64,000 bases of DNA from Streptomyces ficellus (GTDB lineage: Bacteria > Actinomycetota > Actinomycetes > Streptomycetales > Streptomycetaceae): NCBI RefSeq assembly GCF_030406405.1, contig NZ_JAUEPL010000006.1, forward strand, positions 159,012-223,011. The letters run 5' to 3'. Positions 7,738 to 16,411 of this stretch are shown in pieces. The notes under the pieces were generated by a model, which saw only the letters and a program-made list of their open reading frames with translations, searched no databases and was not told the DNA's origin. Each line of letters begins with the position of its first letter. Position 1 is the first letter of the stretch. Position numbers and translations under genes: made by a program.

Positions 7738-8079
7738 CTACGGGCGCGTGTGTGCGAACGTGTCAGTCTCCGGGCGCGCCCCGGCACCGTGCCGGCCCCC
7801 GCGGTGTGCCCCCGTACCCGTCCGGGAGTGCCGGCCGCGGTGCGGGGCGGTCCGGTGCCGGCTCTTCTCGGCGATCCGCTCCGAGCGGCGCAGCAGCACC
7901 CGGCAGACGGCGGTCACGGCCGCGAGCCCCAGCGCGGTGCCGGCCGCGCCGCCGAAGGACGTGCCGTACACCAGGAGGACGACGGGGACCAGGGCACAGC
8001 TGAAGGCTGCCCAGCGGATCACGTCGCTCGCCGACTCGGAGGTGGACGACGGGGCCGGGGTGGACGAGTGTGCGGGCAC
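7738..8079 (-). CDS. Small integral membrane protein of unknown function
   Basis: 113 residues starting at GTG 8079 (VPAHSSTPAPSS) with a GGGAG-type RBS. Two hydrophobic segments are seen: VIRWAAFSCALVPVVLLVYG and a second around AGTALGLAAVTAVCRVLL. A basic, His/Arg-rich cytoplasmic-type tail follows. A longer frame from 8136 adds only Arg/His/Ser-rich residues and is less likely. It is upstream of adpA on the same strand but separated by the long adpA promoter region. No family recognised. Confidence 0.65.
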   Translation of the reverse strand: MPAHSSTPAPSSTSESASDVIRWAAFSCALVPVVLLVYGTSFGGAAGTALGLAAVTAVCRVLLRRSERIAEKSRHRTAPHRGRHSRTGTGAHRGGRHGAGARPETDTFAHTRP

Positions 8080-8589
8080 GAGGACTCCCTGAGGGCTGCG
8101 GTGTGACCGGTGTGACCGGGCGGACCGTGTGGCCAACGATCACGGGACGGTTACGGTCACTGCGGGCGCCTGGCGTCCTTTTCGTCACGCGTTATCACAC
8201 GCGTCCCTCACGCCCCTGTGTTACCGGCGGTCACGCATGGCACCGCTGTCACGCAGGTCAGCGGGCGGGACGCCGGGGCCGCGGGCGCGGCGGGCGCGGG
8301 GGTTGTGCGCCGTCGCGAGCGGGGGCGGCGGGAGGCGCGGAGGGGGCGCGGGGAGGGGCACCGGGAACGCTGTAGGGCACATCCGGCATTGCCATACGGG
8401 TCGGGGCTCGTGCATGCTCCCTGGAACGCCCTGTGACCGCTGTGGCAGGGCGGTGGGCACTGGGCAGCGGAGGCGTGCCGCCGTACCCTTGGGGGTATGG
8501 GGTTGGGAAGATGATTCCCGGACACAGCTCCGCAGCCAACCGTCGTCACCCTGTTCCTTCCCACAAGGACCTTCTTCGCCGAGACACCG
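8080..8589. other. Intergenic region between the divergent membrane-protein and stress-protein genes
   Basis: 510 bases with no gene I can support. It contains repeated GTGTGACCGG-type elements near 8100-8125, scattered GTTAC/GTCAC words at 8150-8260, a GC-rich purine-rich stretch (8265-8360), and a TACCC-N4-GGGTA palindrome at about 8483-8496. The two flanking genes diverge, so both promoters should be here. Confidence 0.5.
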
Positions 8590-9111
8590 ATGGCCGGTCA
8601 CGAAATCCCTGAACCCGCGGACCGCAGGCAGGTCGCCGACTCCCCGGTCGACCCCCTGGCGGCGGACGAGACGCGCCACGCCTGCGATCCCGCCTTCCAG
8701 CACGGGGTGGTCGTCGGCTTCGACGGCTCCACCTCCAGCGAGCGAGCGCTCGCGTACGCCATCGGCATGGCCCGCCGCTCCGGCTCCGGCCTGATCATCG
8801 TGCACGTGGCGAACCGGCTGCCCACCACCGTCTGGGCCGGCTGCGAGCCCCCCGTCTTCGTCGACGTACCCGATCACCGCACCGAGGTCCTCGGACTGGA
8901 GCTGGCCTGCGCGGACTACCTCTCCGAGGTGCCGTGGATCCTGGTCGAGCGGGGCGGGGACATCTGCCACGAGCTGGAGGAGGTCGGCCGCGAGTACTCG
9001 GCCGACGCGATCGTGGTCGGGTCCACGCACGGCCTCGTCGGCCGGCTCTTCGGCTCGGTGGCCGGACGGCTCGCGCGGCGCGCGCAGCGGCCGGTCGTCG
9101 TCATCCCGTAG
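8590..9111 (+). CDS. Universal stress protein (UspA family)
   Basis: 173 residues with one Usp domain. It has the beta-1 start VVVGFDGSTSSERALAYAI, the central VHVANRL, and the nucleotide-binding signature VGSTHGLVGRLFGSVAGRLA, a GxxG(9)G-S form that marks an ATP-binding-type Usp. It ends in the classic RPVVVIP strand. An N-terminal extension of about 35 residues is unstructured. Cytoplasmic and probably dimeric. It is monocistronic, 150 nt before a transporter gene on the same strand. Confidence 0.92.
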   Translation: MAGHEIPEPADRRQVADSPVDPLAADETRHACDPAFQHGVVVGFDGSTSSERALAYAIGMARRSGSGLIIVHVANRLPTTVWAGCEPPVFVDVPDHRTEVLGLELACADYLSEVPWILVERGGDICHELEEVGREYSADAIVVGSTHGLVGRLFGSVAGRLARRAQRPVVVIP

Positions 9112-9261
9112 CCCTGCCGTTATCCGCCGGTGATACCGCGTCAATTTCCTTCCCCTTGGGCGAGATTCGGCGCCCCGCGAGGTGGGTTGTGCGCTTGTGA
9201 AGGGTATATCCAGGTGGCTGGGAAGCAGCACAACTGCACATGAGCATGAAGGGAGCCCGCC

Positions 9262-9828
9262 GTGGACAACGACGTCTCTGCGGGGAGCACCACCTCTACT
9301 CTCGGCCACCTCGCACTCGGCCTGACACTGCTGGCGTTCGGCATCGGCAGCACCGGTGTGATCGACAACGTCGCGGCCTCCGACGCCGCGACTCTCGCGA
9401 CCTGGGTCGGCGGGGTCGCCCTCTTCGTCGCCGGCCTCTTCGAACTGCGCGCGGGCAACGGCCGCACCGGCACCGCGTTCGCCGGCCTCGGTGCCTTCTG
9501 GTTCGCCTGGGGCATGGGCGTGGGCAGCGCGGTCTCCGCGGAGGCCGGCGGGCTGTTCATGATCCTGTGGGCCATGCTGTCGCTGAGCCTGACGGCTGCC
9601 GCCTCCGGCAGCGGGCTGCTCGCGCAGGGCGTGTACGGGCTGCTGACCCTCTCCCTGCTGCTCTCCGGCATCGGCGCCTTCGCGGACGCCTCCGCGCTCG
9701 CGCAGATCGGCGGCTGGGCCGCCGCACTCGCGGGCCTCGGTGCCTGGTACGGCGCGACCGCGTCGCTCGCCAAGTGGCCGACGTTCTCGGGGCGCGCCGC
9801 GGGCCGGGGCGTGACGGCCACCGGCTGA
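9262..9828 (+). CDS. GPR1/FUN34/YaaH family transporter (acetate/succinate uptake type)
   Basis: 188 residues with about six transmembrane helices (LGLTLLAFGIGSTGV, WVGGVALFVAGLFELRAG, AFAGLGAFWFAWGMGVG, LFMILWAMLSLSLTAA and others). The FELRAGN..GT..F...G.FW motif of the AceTr (SatP/YaaH) family is present, although the usual N-terminal NPAPLGL box is replaced by STLGHLALGL. GTG start at 9262 with GAAGGGAG upstream. Predicted to move acetate or small dicarboxylates across the plasma membrane. Confidence 0.85.
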   Translation: MDNDVSAGSTTSTLGHLALGLTLLAFGIGSTGVIDNVAASDAATLATWVGGVALFVAGLFELRAGNGRTGTAFAGLGAFWFAWGMGVGSAVSAEAGGLFMILWAMLSLSLTAAASGSGLLAQGVYGLLTLSLLLSGIGAFADASALAQIGGWAAALAGLGAWYGATASLAKWPTFSGRAAGRGVTATG

Positions 9829-9875
9829 GCGGCCACCGAGGCCGGTGCGAGGGCGGCACCGGCCGTACGGAAAAG

Positions 9876-9916
9876 GGCGACCCCCGGCGCGTTGGTGGCA
9901 CGCGCCGGGGGGCGCC
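9876..9916 (+). terminator. Hairpin terminator after the YaaH-family gene
   Basis: Arms GGCGACCCCCGGCGCGT and ACGCGCCGGGGGGCGCC pair along about 17 bp with one mismatch and a short loop, followed by CTTT. It is 47 nt beyond the stop codon. Confidence 0.6.
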
Positions 9917-10037
9917 CCCTTTGCGCCTAAACCGGCTCCGCTCTCGCGGAGGTGGCTGGCCGCCGTGGGGGTTGCCGCCCCTTTGCGGCTGAACCGCCGC
10001 CGCTCTCGCGGAGGTGGCTGGCCGCCGTGGGGGTTGC
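9914..10037. repeat. Two tandem copies of a 62-bp unit
   Basis: A 38-nt core (CCGCTCTCGCGGAGGTGGCT onwards) is identical at 9938-9975 and 10000-10037, and the preceding 24 nt are similar (CCCCTTTGCG..GAACCG). Each copy holds a small CCGC..GCGG stem. It sits between convergent genes (YaaH and glmS) and looks like a recent duplication of a 3'-flanking element. Confidence 0.8.
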
Positions 10038-10069
10038 TCAATTGTCGCTTCGGCCGTCGTCGGTGAGGA

Positions 10070-11887
10070 CTACTCCACCGTGACGGACTTCGCCAGGTTG
10101 CGCGGCTTGTCGATGTCGCGGCCGAGGGCCAGGGCCGTGTGGTAGGCCAGGAGCTGGAGCGGGATGCCCATCAGGATCGGGTCCAGCTCGTCCTCGTTCT
10201 TCGGGACGATGATCGTGTGGTCCGCCTTCTCCTGGACCTGGTGCGCGACCGCGAGGATCTTGCCGCTGCGGGCCTTGATCTCCTCCATCGCCGCCCGGTT
10301 CTTCTCCAGCAGGGAGTCGTTCGGGACGATCGCGACGGTCGGCATCGCGGGCTCGATGAGCGCCAGCGGGCCGTGCTTCAGCTCGGAGGCCGGGTACGCC
10401 TCGGCGTGGATGTAGGAGATCTCCTTGAGCTTCAGGGAGGCCTCCAGGGCGACCGGGTAGCCCCGGACACGGCCGATGAACATCATCGACTTGGCGTCCG
10501 CGTACTCGGCGGCCAGCTTCTTGATGTCCTCCTCGCCTTCGAGGATCTCCTGGATCTGCCCGGGCAGCTTGCGCAGGCCCTCGATGATGCGCTTGCCGTC
10601 GGCGACGGACAGGTCGCGGATACGGCCCAGGTGCAGGGCCAGCAGCGCGAACGCGACGACCGTGTTGGTGAAGCACTTGGTGGACACCACGCAGACCTCC
10701 GGGCCGGCGTGGACGTACACGCCGCCGTCCGCCTCGCGGGCGATCGCCGAGCCCACCACGTTGACCACGCCGAGGACGCGGGCGCCCTTGCGCTTCAGCT
10801 CCTGGACTGCGGCCAGCACGTCGTACGTCTCACCGGACTGCGAGACGGCGATGTAGAGCGTGTCGGGGTCCACGACCGGGTTGCGGTAGCGGAACTCGGA
10901 GGCCGGCTCGGAGTCGGCCGGGATACGGGCCAGGCCCTCGATGAGCGAGGCGCCGATCATGCCGGCGTGGTACGAGGTGCCGCAGCCGAGGATCTTCACG
11001 CGGCGGATGCCACGCGCCTCGCGGGCGTCCAGGTTCAGCCCGCCCAGGTGCACGGTGGAGAACTTCTCGTCGATGCGGCCGCGCAGGACGCGGTCCACCG
11101 CGTCGGCCTGCTCCGAGATCTCCTTGTGCATATACGTGTCGTGACCGCCCATGTCGTACGAGGCGGCCTCCCACTCCACGGTCTCGGGCGTGGCGGTGGT
11201 CAGCGTGCCCGAGGTGGTGTACGTACGGAACTCGTCGGCCTTGAGCGTGGCCATCTCGCCGTCGTCCAGGGTGACGATCTGGCGGGTGTGGGCGATCAGC
11301 GCGGCGATGTCGGAGGCGACCAGCATCTCCTTCTCGCCGATGCCGAGGACGACCGGGGAGCCGTTGCGGGCGACGACGATACGGTCGTTGAAGTCGGCGT
11401 GCATGACGGCGATGCCGTAGGTGCCCTCGACCACCTTGAGCGCCTCGCGGACCTTCTCCTCCAGCGTCTCGGCCTGCGAGCGGGCGATCAGGTGCGTGAG
11501 CACCTCGGTGTCGGTCTCGGAGGCGAAGACGACGCCGTCCGCCTCCAGCTTGGCGCGCAGCTCGGCGGCGTTGTCGACGATGCCGTTGTGGACGACCGCG
11601 ACCTTGTTCTCGGGGTCCATGTGCGGGTGCGAGTTGATGTCGCTGGGGGCGCCGTGCGTGGCCCAGCGGGTGTGGGCGATGCCGGTGGTGCCGGTGAAGC
11701 GCTTGGGGACGCGGGCCTCCAGGTCACGGACGCGGCCCTTGGCCTTGACCATCTTCAGGCCGGTGCTCTTGGGGCTGGTGATCACCATGCCCGCGGAGTC
11801 GTATCCCCGGTACTCCAGCCGCGCCAGGCCTTCCAGCAGCAGCGGAGCCACATCGCGCTTACCGATGTAACCGACAATTCCGCACAT
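10070..11887 (-). CDS. glmS: Glutamine--fructose-6-phosphate aminotransferase (isomerizing)
   Basis: Makes glucosamine-6-phosphate from fructose-6-phosphate and glutamine, the entry step to UDP-GlcNAc. 605 residues, standard length. The N-terminal nucleophile Cys2 (MCGIVGYIG) begins the class II glutamine amidotransferase domain (to about 220), followed by two SIS domains (SQSGETYDVLAAVQELK; SLKLKEISYIHAEAYPASEL). The C-terminus is the conserved DKPRNLAKSVTVE. No glmS ribozyme or unusual leader is seen. It is near a secreted N-acetylhexosaminidase, matching a GlcNAc-metabolism neighbourhood. Streptomyces often have more than one GlmS. Confidence 0.96.
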   Translation of the reverse strand: MCGIVGYIGKRDVAPLLLEGLARLEYRGYDSAGMVITSPKSTGLKMVKAKGRVRDLEARVPKRFTGTTGIAHTRWATHGAPSDINSHPHMDPENKVAVVHNGIVDNAAELRAKLEADGVVFASETDTEVLTHLIARSQAETLEEKVREALKVVEGTYGIAVMHADFNDRIVVARNGSPVVLGIGEKEMLVASDIAALIAHTRQIVTLDDGEMATLKADEFRTYTTSGTLTTATPETVEWEAASYDMGGHDTYMHKEISEQADAVDRVLRGRIDEKFSTVHLGGLNLDAREARGIRRVKILGCGTSYHAGMIGASLIEGLARIPADSEPASEFRYRNPVVDPDTLYIAVSQSGETYDVLAAVQELKRKGARVLGVVNVVGSAIAREADGGVYVHAGPEVCVVSTKCFTNTVVAFALLALHLGRIRDLSVADGKRIIEGLRKLPGQIQEILEGEEDIKKLAAEYADAKSMMFIGRVRGYPVALEASLKLKEISYIHAEAYPASELKHGPLALIEPAMPTVAIVPNDSLLEKNRAAMEEIKARSGKILAVAHQVQEKADHTIIVPKNEDELDPILMGIPLQLLAYHTALALGRDIDKPRNLAKSVTVE

Positions 11888-11922
11888 AAAGTTCTGCCCC
11901 TCCGAGTGGTTTGCGGGTGTGC

Positions 11923-12198
11923 TCAGCCGTAGACGATGCGGCGCAACTGCCGGAGCGAGAGCTCCGGGGGCGCCACGGCGCGGTGCGGCAGTTCGGCCGC
12001 GATGCGCTCGAAGATCACGGAGTTGACCTCGCCGCCGGACTGCAGTTCGCGGTGGCGGCGGCGGACGAACTCCTCGGTCGTCTCGTCGAAGTACGCCAGC
12101 ACGTCGAGCACCACCCGGGAGGCCTCACCGCGCTGGAGCGCGGTGCTGCGGCACAGGTGGTCGATGAGGTCGTCATGCGACGGGCGGCGTTCGAGCAC
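11923..12198 (-). CDS. Conserved small protein of unknown function upstream of glmS
   Basis: About 91 residues from GTG 12198 (VLERRPSHDDLIDHLCRSTA). A TTG at 12234 would add 12 residues and cannot be excluded; no ATG is available in frame. The protein is mostly helical and acidic/basic, with FDETTEEFVRRRHRELQ and an LSLRQLRRIVYG C-terminus. Good codon bias and 35-nt spacing to glmS suggest co-transcription with it. No domain recognised. Confidence 0.6.
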   Translation of the reverse strand: MLERRPSHDDLIDHLCRSTALQRGEASRVVLDVLAYFDETTEEFVRRRHRELQSGGEVNSVIFERIAAELPHRAVAPPELSLRQLRRIVYG

Positions 12199-12238
12199 CC
12201 GTAGATACTGAGGCGCGACGGGCTCTCTTTGCAAGAAT

Positions 12239-12258
12239 GCTGCCCGATATCGGGCAGC
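12239..12258. promoter_or_regulatory. Perfect 20-bp palindrome in the divergent glmS-unit/hexosaminidase promoter region
   Basis: GCTGCCCGATATCGGGCAGC is fully self-complementary with no loop, so it is better read as a protein-binding operator than a terminator. It lies about 40 nt upstream of the small-gene GTG start and about 140 nt upstream of the hexosaminidase. Confidence 0.5.
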
Positions 12259-12301
12259 TTCATCATGATCGAGGTGATGGAGGTCATGAGGCGGCGTGGG
12301 A

Positions 12302-12317
12302 AATGGTCCATACCTTG
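12302..12317. promoter_or_regulatory. Candidate DasR-responsive element (dre)
   Basis: AATGGTCCATACCTTG matches the dre consensus ACTGGTCTAGACCACT at about 11 of 16 positions, keeping TGGTC and ACC. It is 84 nt upstream of an N-acetylhexosaminidase, a known type of DasR target. The assignment rests on my memory of the consensus. Confidence 0.5.
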
Positions 12318-12400
12318 ACCGCTTCCGGGGTGCGCGGTACGGATGGTGACCGTTCGGTTGCGCAAGCCACGGTTGTGACGCCCGTCGAAGGGACCAGCTT

Positions 12401-14050
12401 GTGAGACAGCACGGAACGTTCCCCCGCCCCTGCCCCCTCCCTCGCTTCCGCCTCCGCCTGTTCGGTTCGCTGTTACTCGTCATGGCGGCCGGCGTCGGCG
12501 GCATCGGGGCCACGCCGGGAGGCGCCGCCCCGGGAGGCGCCGCGCCGGCCGTGCGGCCGCTCGGTGACATCGTGCCCGTACCGTTCTCCGTACGGCCCTC
12601 GGGAGCCCCGTACACCCTCACCCCGCGCACCCGCATCCACGTCGACGACGACTCGCGCGAGGCGCGCCGGATCGGCGCGTACCTCGCGGGCGTGCTGCGG
12701 CCGTCCACCGGGTACGCCCTGCCCCTCACGGACGACGAGGCGGGGCGCGGCGGGATCCGGCTCCGGCTCAGCCGGGGCGAGAAGGCCCTGGGGGACGAGG
12801 GGTACCGGCTGGAGTCCGGACGCCGTGGCGTCACCATCACCGCCCGCGAGCCCGCCGGGCTCTTCCACGGCGTCCAGACGCTGCGCCAGCAGCTCCCGGC
12901 CGCCATAGAGAAGGACACCCGCCGGCCAGGCCCCTGGCAGGTCGCGGGCGGGACCATCACCGACACGCCCCGCTACGGCTACCGGGGCGCGATGCTCGAC
13001 GTCTCCCGGCACTTCTTCACCGTCGAGCAGGTCAAGCGCTACATCGACCAGATGGCGCTGTACAAGGTCAATGTCCTGCACCTGCACCTGAGCGACGACC
13101 AGGGCTGGCGCCTCGCCATCGACTCCTGGCCGCGCCTGGCCACCTACGGCGGCTCCACCCAGGTCGGCGGCGGGCCCGGCGGCTACTACACCAAGGCCCA
13201 GTACAAGGAGATCGTCGCGTACGCCGCCTCCCGCTACCTGGAGGTCGTGCCCGAGATCGACATGCCCGGCCACACCAACGCCGCCCTCGCCTCGTACGCC
13301 GAGCTCAACTGCGACGGCATCGCCCCGCCCCTCTACACCGGCACGGCCGTCGGGTTCAGCTCCCTGTGCGTCGACAAGCCGGTCACGTACGACTTCGTGG
13401 ACGACGTCATCCGCGAGCTGGCCGCGCTCACCCCCGGCCGGTACCTCCACATCGGCGGCGACGAGGCCCACTCCACCAGCCACCAGGACTACGTCACCTT
13501 CATGGACAAGGTGCAGCCGATCGTGGCCACGTACGGCAAGAAGGTCATCGGCTGGCACCAGCTGGCCGGGGCCACCCCCGCCAAGGGCGCGCTGGCGCAG
13601 TACTGGGGCCTGGACCGTACGAGCGACGCGGAGAAGGCCGAGGTCGCCAGGGCCGCGCGGAACGGCACCGGGCTGATCCTGTCGCCCGCCGACCGGATCT
13701 ACCTGGACATGAAGTACACCGAGGACACCAAGCTGGGCCTGTCCTGGGCCGGGTACGTGGAGGTGCGGCGCTCCTACGACTGGGACCCGGCGACCTACCT
13801 GCCGGGTGCCCCCGCCTCGGCCGTGGCCGGGGTCGAGGCACCGCTGTGGACGGAGACCATCGCGTCCGGCTCCCACATCGACCACATGGCGTTCCCGCGC
13901 CTGCTCGGCGCGGCGGAGCTGGGCTGGTCCCCGGCGGCGTCGCACGACTGGCCCGCGTACCGGGAACGGCTCGCGGGGCAGGGGCCGCGCATGGCGGCGC
14001 TGGGCATCGACTTCTACCGCTCGCCGCAGGTGGACTGGCGTACGGAGTAG
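12401..14050 (+). CDS. Secreted beta-N-acetylhexosaminidase (GH20)
   Basis: Removes terminal GlcNAc from chito-oligosaccharides by substrate-assisted catalysis. The N-terminus has a Sec signal (FRLRLFGSLLLVMAAGVGGIGA). A GH20b small domain precedes the (beta/alpha)8 catalytic domain, which opens at YGYRGAMLDVSRHFF. The catalytic Asp354-Glu355 pair lies in HIGGDEAH. Substrate-site residues appear in HLHLSDDQGWRL and VEAPLWTE. At 549 residues it is close to the S. plicatus-type hexosaminidase. GTG start. A candidate DasR site upstream and glmS nearby support a role in chitin/cell-wall GlcNAc recycling. Confidence 0.95.
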   Translation: MRQHGTFPRPCPLPRFRLRLFGSLLLVMAAGVGGIGATPGGAAPGGAAPAVRPLGDIVPVPFSVRPSGAPYTLTPRTRIHVDDDSREARRIGAYLAGVLRPSTGYALPLTDDEAGRGGIRLRLSRGEKALGDEGYRLESGRRGVTITAREPAGLFHGVQTLRQQLPAAIEKDTRRPGPWQVAGGTITDTPRYGYRGAMLDVSRHFFTVEQVKRYIDQMALYKVNVLHLHLSDDQGWRLAIDSWPRLATYGGSTQVGGGPGGYYTKAQYKEIVAYAASRYLEVVPEIDMPGHTNAALASYAELNCDGIAPPLYTGTAVGFSSLCVDKPVTYDFVDDVIRELAALTPGRYLHIGGDEAHSTSHQDYVTFMDKVQPIVATYGKKVIGWHQLAGATPAKGALAQYWGLDRTSDAEKAEVARAARNGTGLILSPADRIYLDMKYTEDTKLGLSWAGYVEVRRSYDWDPATYLPGAPASAVAGVEAPLWTETIASGSHIDHMAFPRLLGAAELGWSPAASHDWPAYRERLAGQGPRMAALGIDFYRSPQVDWRTE

Positions 14051-14056
14051 GAGGGA

Positions 14057-14091
14057 GCCGACGCCCGGAGGACCGTACTCCGGGCGTCGGC
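14057..14091. terminator. Bidirectional terminator between the hexosaminidase gene and desD
   Basis: A perfect 14-bp stem, GCCGACGCCCGGAG with CTCCGGGCGTCGGC, and a 7-nt loop, in the 46-nt gap between convergent genes. It can serve both. Confidence 0.75.
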
Positions 14092-14096
14092 CGGTC

Positions 14097-15863
14097 TTAC
14101 GCGAACCGTGCGATCGGGTTCTTCAGCGTGCCGACGAACTGCAGCGCGGCCGACGGGTCCGCCAGGTCCACCATCTGCTTGTTGTTGCGCAGCTGGAGCC
14201 GGTTGAGGCAGGACAGCGTGAACTCGTCGGCGAACATGTCGTACTGCGCGAACTTGTCCGCCAGCTCCGGCTTGGACTCCTGGTACGCGCGCACGCACTC
14301 GGCGACCGTCCGCCAGAAGTCGTCCTCGCCGAGCACGCCCTCGGCGGCGAGCGTCGCGCCCAGGAAGCGGAAGAAGCAGTCGAAGACGTCCGTGAAGACC
14401 GACAGCAGCTTGGTGTCCTCGGGCACGTCGACCCTGATCCGCTCGACGGCCGGCGGCAGAACCGCGTCCGGGTCCATCACCACGATCTCCTCGGCGATGT
14501 CCTTGAAGATCGCGCGCTGGACCGTGCCGCCCTCGATCACCAGGATGACGTTCTCGCCGTGCGGCATCCACGCCAGGTCGTACGCGTAGAAGGTGTGCAG
14601 GATCGGCAGCAGGTACGCGTCCAGGTAGCGGCGCAGCCACGCGGTGGGCGCGAGGCCCGACTCGGCGATCAGGGCGCCCGCGAACGACGCGCCCTCGTGG
14701 TCGGTGTGCAGCAGGGACGCCATGGTGGCGAGCCGCTGCCCGGACCGGATCGTCGGCACCGGGCTCTCGCGCCACAGGGCGGCGAGCATCTTGCGGTACG
14801 GGGAGTAGCGGTCGGTCGCGGCCTCGTACTCCAGGTGCCGGTAGCCGACCGCCGCGCGCTCGCGGATGATCGAAAAGCGGGCCGCCCGCAGAACGTCGTC
14901 GCCGTCGATCAGGTTGGCCAGCCAGTCGTTGATGGCCGGGGTGGCCTCCATGTACGCGGCGGACAGGCCGCGCATGAACCCCATGTTGAGGACGGAGATC
15001 GCCGTCTTCACATAGTGCTTGGCCGGGTCGGTGGTGTTGAAGAAGGTGCGGATCGACTGCTGTGCCAGGTAGCGGTCCTCGCCCTCGCCGAGGAAGACCA
15101 GGCGCCGCTGGGCGATCTCGGCGGCGAAGGTGACGGACAGCTTGTTCCACCACTGCCAGGGGTGGACCGGCACCAGCAGGTAGTCGGCGAGGTCCAGGCC
15201 CAGGTCGGCCAGGGTCTTGGCGAAGCCGTCCACGGTCGCGTCGCCCAGCTCCGCGCGGATGAACGTCTCGTAGTCGATGCCCGCGCCCGCCGTGAAGGTG
15301 GTGCGGTCGCGGCGCGCGGCCAGCCAGATCAGCTGGAGCGGGGTCGCCGCCTCGGGCGCGTACGCGTGGTATTCGTCGATGCCGAAACCGAGCCGCCCGT
15401 TGTTGGCGACGAAACAGGGGTGGCCCTCGGTCATGCCCGTCTCGACGGCCTGGAAGTCCGCCTTCGCGAGCTCGACGGCCGAGATTCGCGGCTTGGCCGA
15501 CTTGTACGCCGTACCGGAGAGCGTGGAGGAGATCTCCTCCAGGTAGACCGGGAGGATCTCGTCGCTCAGGCCCAGTGAGCCGCGCAGCTCGATGATGAAC
15601 CGCAGCGCGTCCAGCGGCAGTTCCTCGCCGCCCTGGTGGCGGCTGATCGAGTCGGCGTACACCTGCCAGTGGTCGAGGGCGAACCGGTCGGCGGTGAAGC
15701 GGTACTCGGTGGCGCCGTCGTCGCTCACCACGCGGTAGCGGCCCTCGCCCAGGGGCTCGGGCGCGAGCAGGCGCTCGTGGGCGAACTCGGCCAGGCCCTT
15801 GCGGATCAGCAGCCGGTTGGCGTGCGCCCAGCGGTCGGGGGTGAGGTGTGCGACGGGGTTCAC
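14097..15863 (-). CDS. desD: Desferrioxamine synthetase DesD (NIS synthetase)
   Basis: An IucA/IucC-family ATP-dependent enzyme that trimerises and macrocyclises N-hydroxy-N-succinyl-cadaverine (with acyl variants) into desferrioxamines E/B. 588 residues. The N-terminal IucA/IucC catalytic domain (GHPCFVANNGRLGFGIDEYH; HPWQWWNK) is followed by a FhuF-like C-terminal region (CLNRLQLRNNKQ). Its start overlaps desC by 4 nt (ATGA), making it the last gene of the desABCD operon, and it ends at a convergent terminator. Expression should be iron-repressed through the box upstream of desA. Confidence 0.97.
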   Translation of the reverse strand: MNPVAHLTPDRWAHANRLLIRKGLAEFAHERLLAPEPLGEGRYRVVSDDGATEYRFTADRFALDHWQVYADSISRHQGGEELPLDALRFIIELRGSLGLSDEILPVYLEEISSTLSGTAYKSAKPRISAVELAKADFQAVETGMTEGHPCFVANNGRLGFGIDEYHAYAPEAATPLQLIWLAARRDRTTFTAGAGIDYETFIRAELGDATVDGFAKTLADLGLDLADYLLVPVHPWQWWNKLSVTFAAEIAQRRLVFLGEGEDRYLAQQSIRTFFNTTDPAKHYVKTAISVLNMGFMRGLSAAYMEATPAINDWLANLIDGDDVLRAARFSIIRERAAVGYRHLEYEAATDRYSPYRKMLAALWRESPVPTIRSGQRLATMASLLHTDHEGASFAGALIAESGLAPTAWLRRYLDAYLLPILHTFYAYDLAWMPHGENVILVIEGGTVQRAIFKDIAEEIVVMDPDAVLPPAVERIRVDVPEDTKLLSVFTDVFDCFFRFLGATLAAEGVLGEDDFWRTVAECVRAYQESKPELADKFAQYDMFADEFTLSCLNRLQLRNNKQMVDLADPSAALQFVGTLKNPIARFA

Positions 15864-16411
15864 CGGGCGGCCCCGATCGCCGCGAGGAACTGTTCCCGGG
15901 TGCAGAAGCTCAGGTAGGCGTCCTTCTCCGGCTTGGCTATCTTCTCGGCTATCTCGAAGCCGACGGCCGCGTTGAGCGCGTGGACGGCCTTGTTGCGTAC
16001 GTCGGGCTCGACGACCACCCGCTCGGTCGCCGGATCACGGAACAGCTCCTCCATGACGGCCGTGATGACCGCGCGGGTGAAGCCGTGGACGGGGGTGTCG
16101 GCCGGGGCGACCAGGAAGTGCATGCCGACGTCACCGGGCCGGGCCTCGTACAGCCCCACCAGCTCGACCTTCGACGGGTCGTACCGCTCCATCAGGAAGC
16201 ACGGCGTGCCGTCGAGCATGCCGATGAAGGCGTCGTGGTGCTCGTTGGCGGCGATGGCCATGTACTCGCGCTCGACGTCCTGGAGCCGGTGGTCCCCCAT
16301 CAGCCAGAAGGCGGCCTTGGGGTGGGTGACCCAGGAGTGGACCAGCTCGCTGTCGGCGAGGGGGTCCAGAGGCCGGAAGGTGAAGGTCCCGAGGGACAGG
16401 GTGGTGCTCAT
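15860..16411 (-). CDS. desC: N-hydroxycadaverine acyltransferase DesC (GNAT)
   Basis: Transfers succinyl or acetyl from CoA to N-hydroxycadaverine. 183 residues with the siderophore-type GNAT fold of the IucB/RhbD family. [20 protein letters not shown] opens the domain; [20 protein letters not shown] and [20 protein letters not shown] are its acetyl-CoA and C-terminal segments. Its ATG overlaps the desB stop and its stop overlaps the desD start, 4 nt each, indicating coupled translation. Confidence 0.95.
   Translation of the reverse strand: MSTTLSLGTFTFRPLDPLADSELVHSWVTHPKAAFWLMGDHRLQDVEREYMAIAANEHHDAFIGMLDGTPCFLMERYDPSKVELVGLYEARPGDVGMHFLVAPADTPVHGFTRAVITAVMEELFRDPATERVVVEPDVRNKAVHALNAAVGFEIAEKIAKPEKDAYLSFCTREQFLAAIGAAR

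Noticed and set aside
8483..8496. TACCC-N4-GGGTA palindrome as a second CsoR site upstream of the universal stress gene
   Set aside because: Shorter and less complete than the site at 61120, and no copper gene is adjacent; left as a mention in the intergenic entry.
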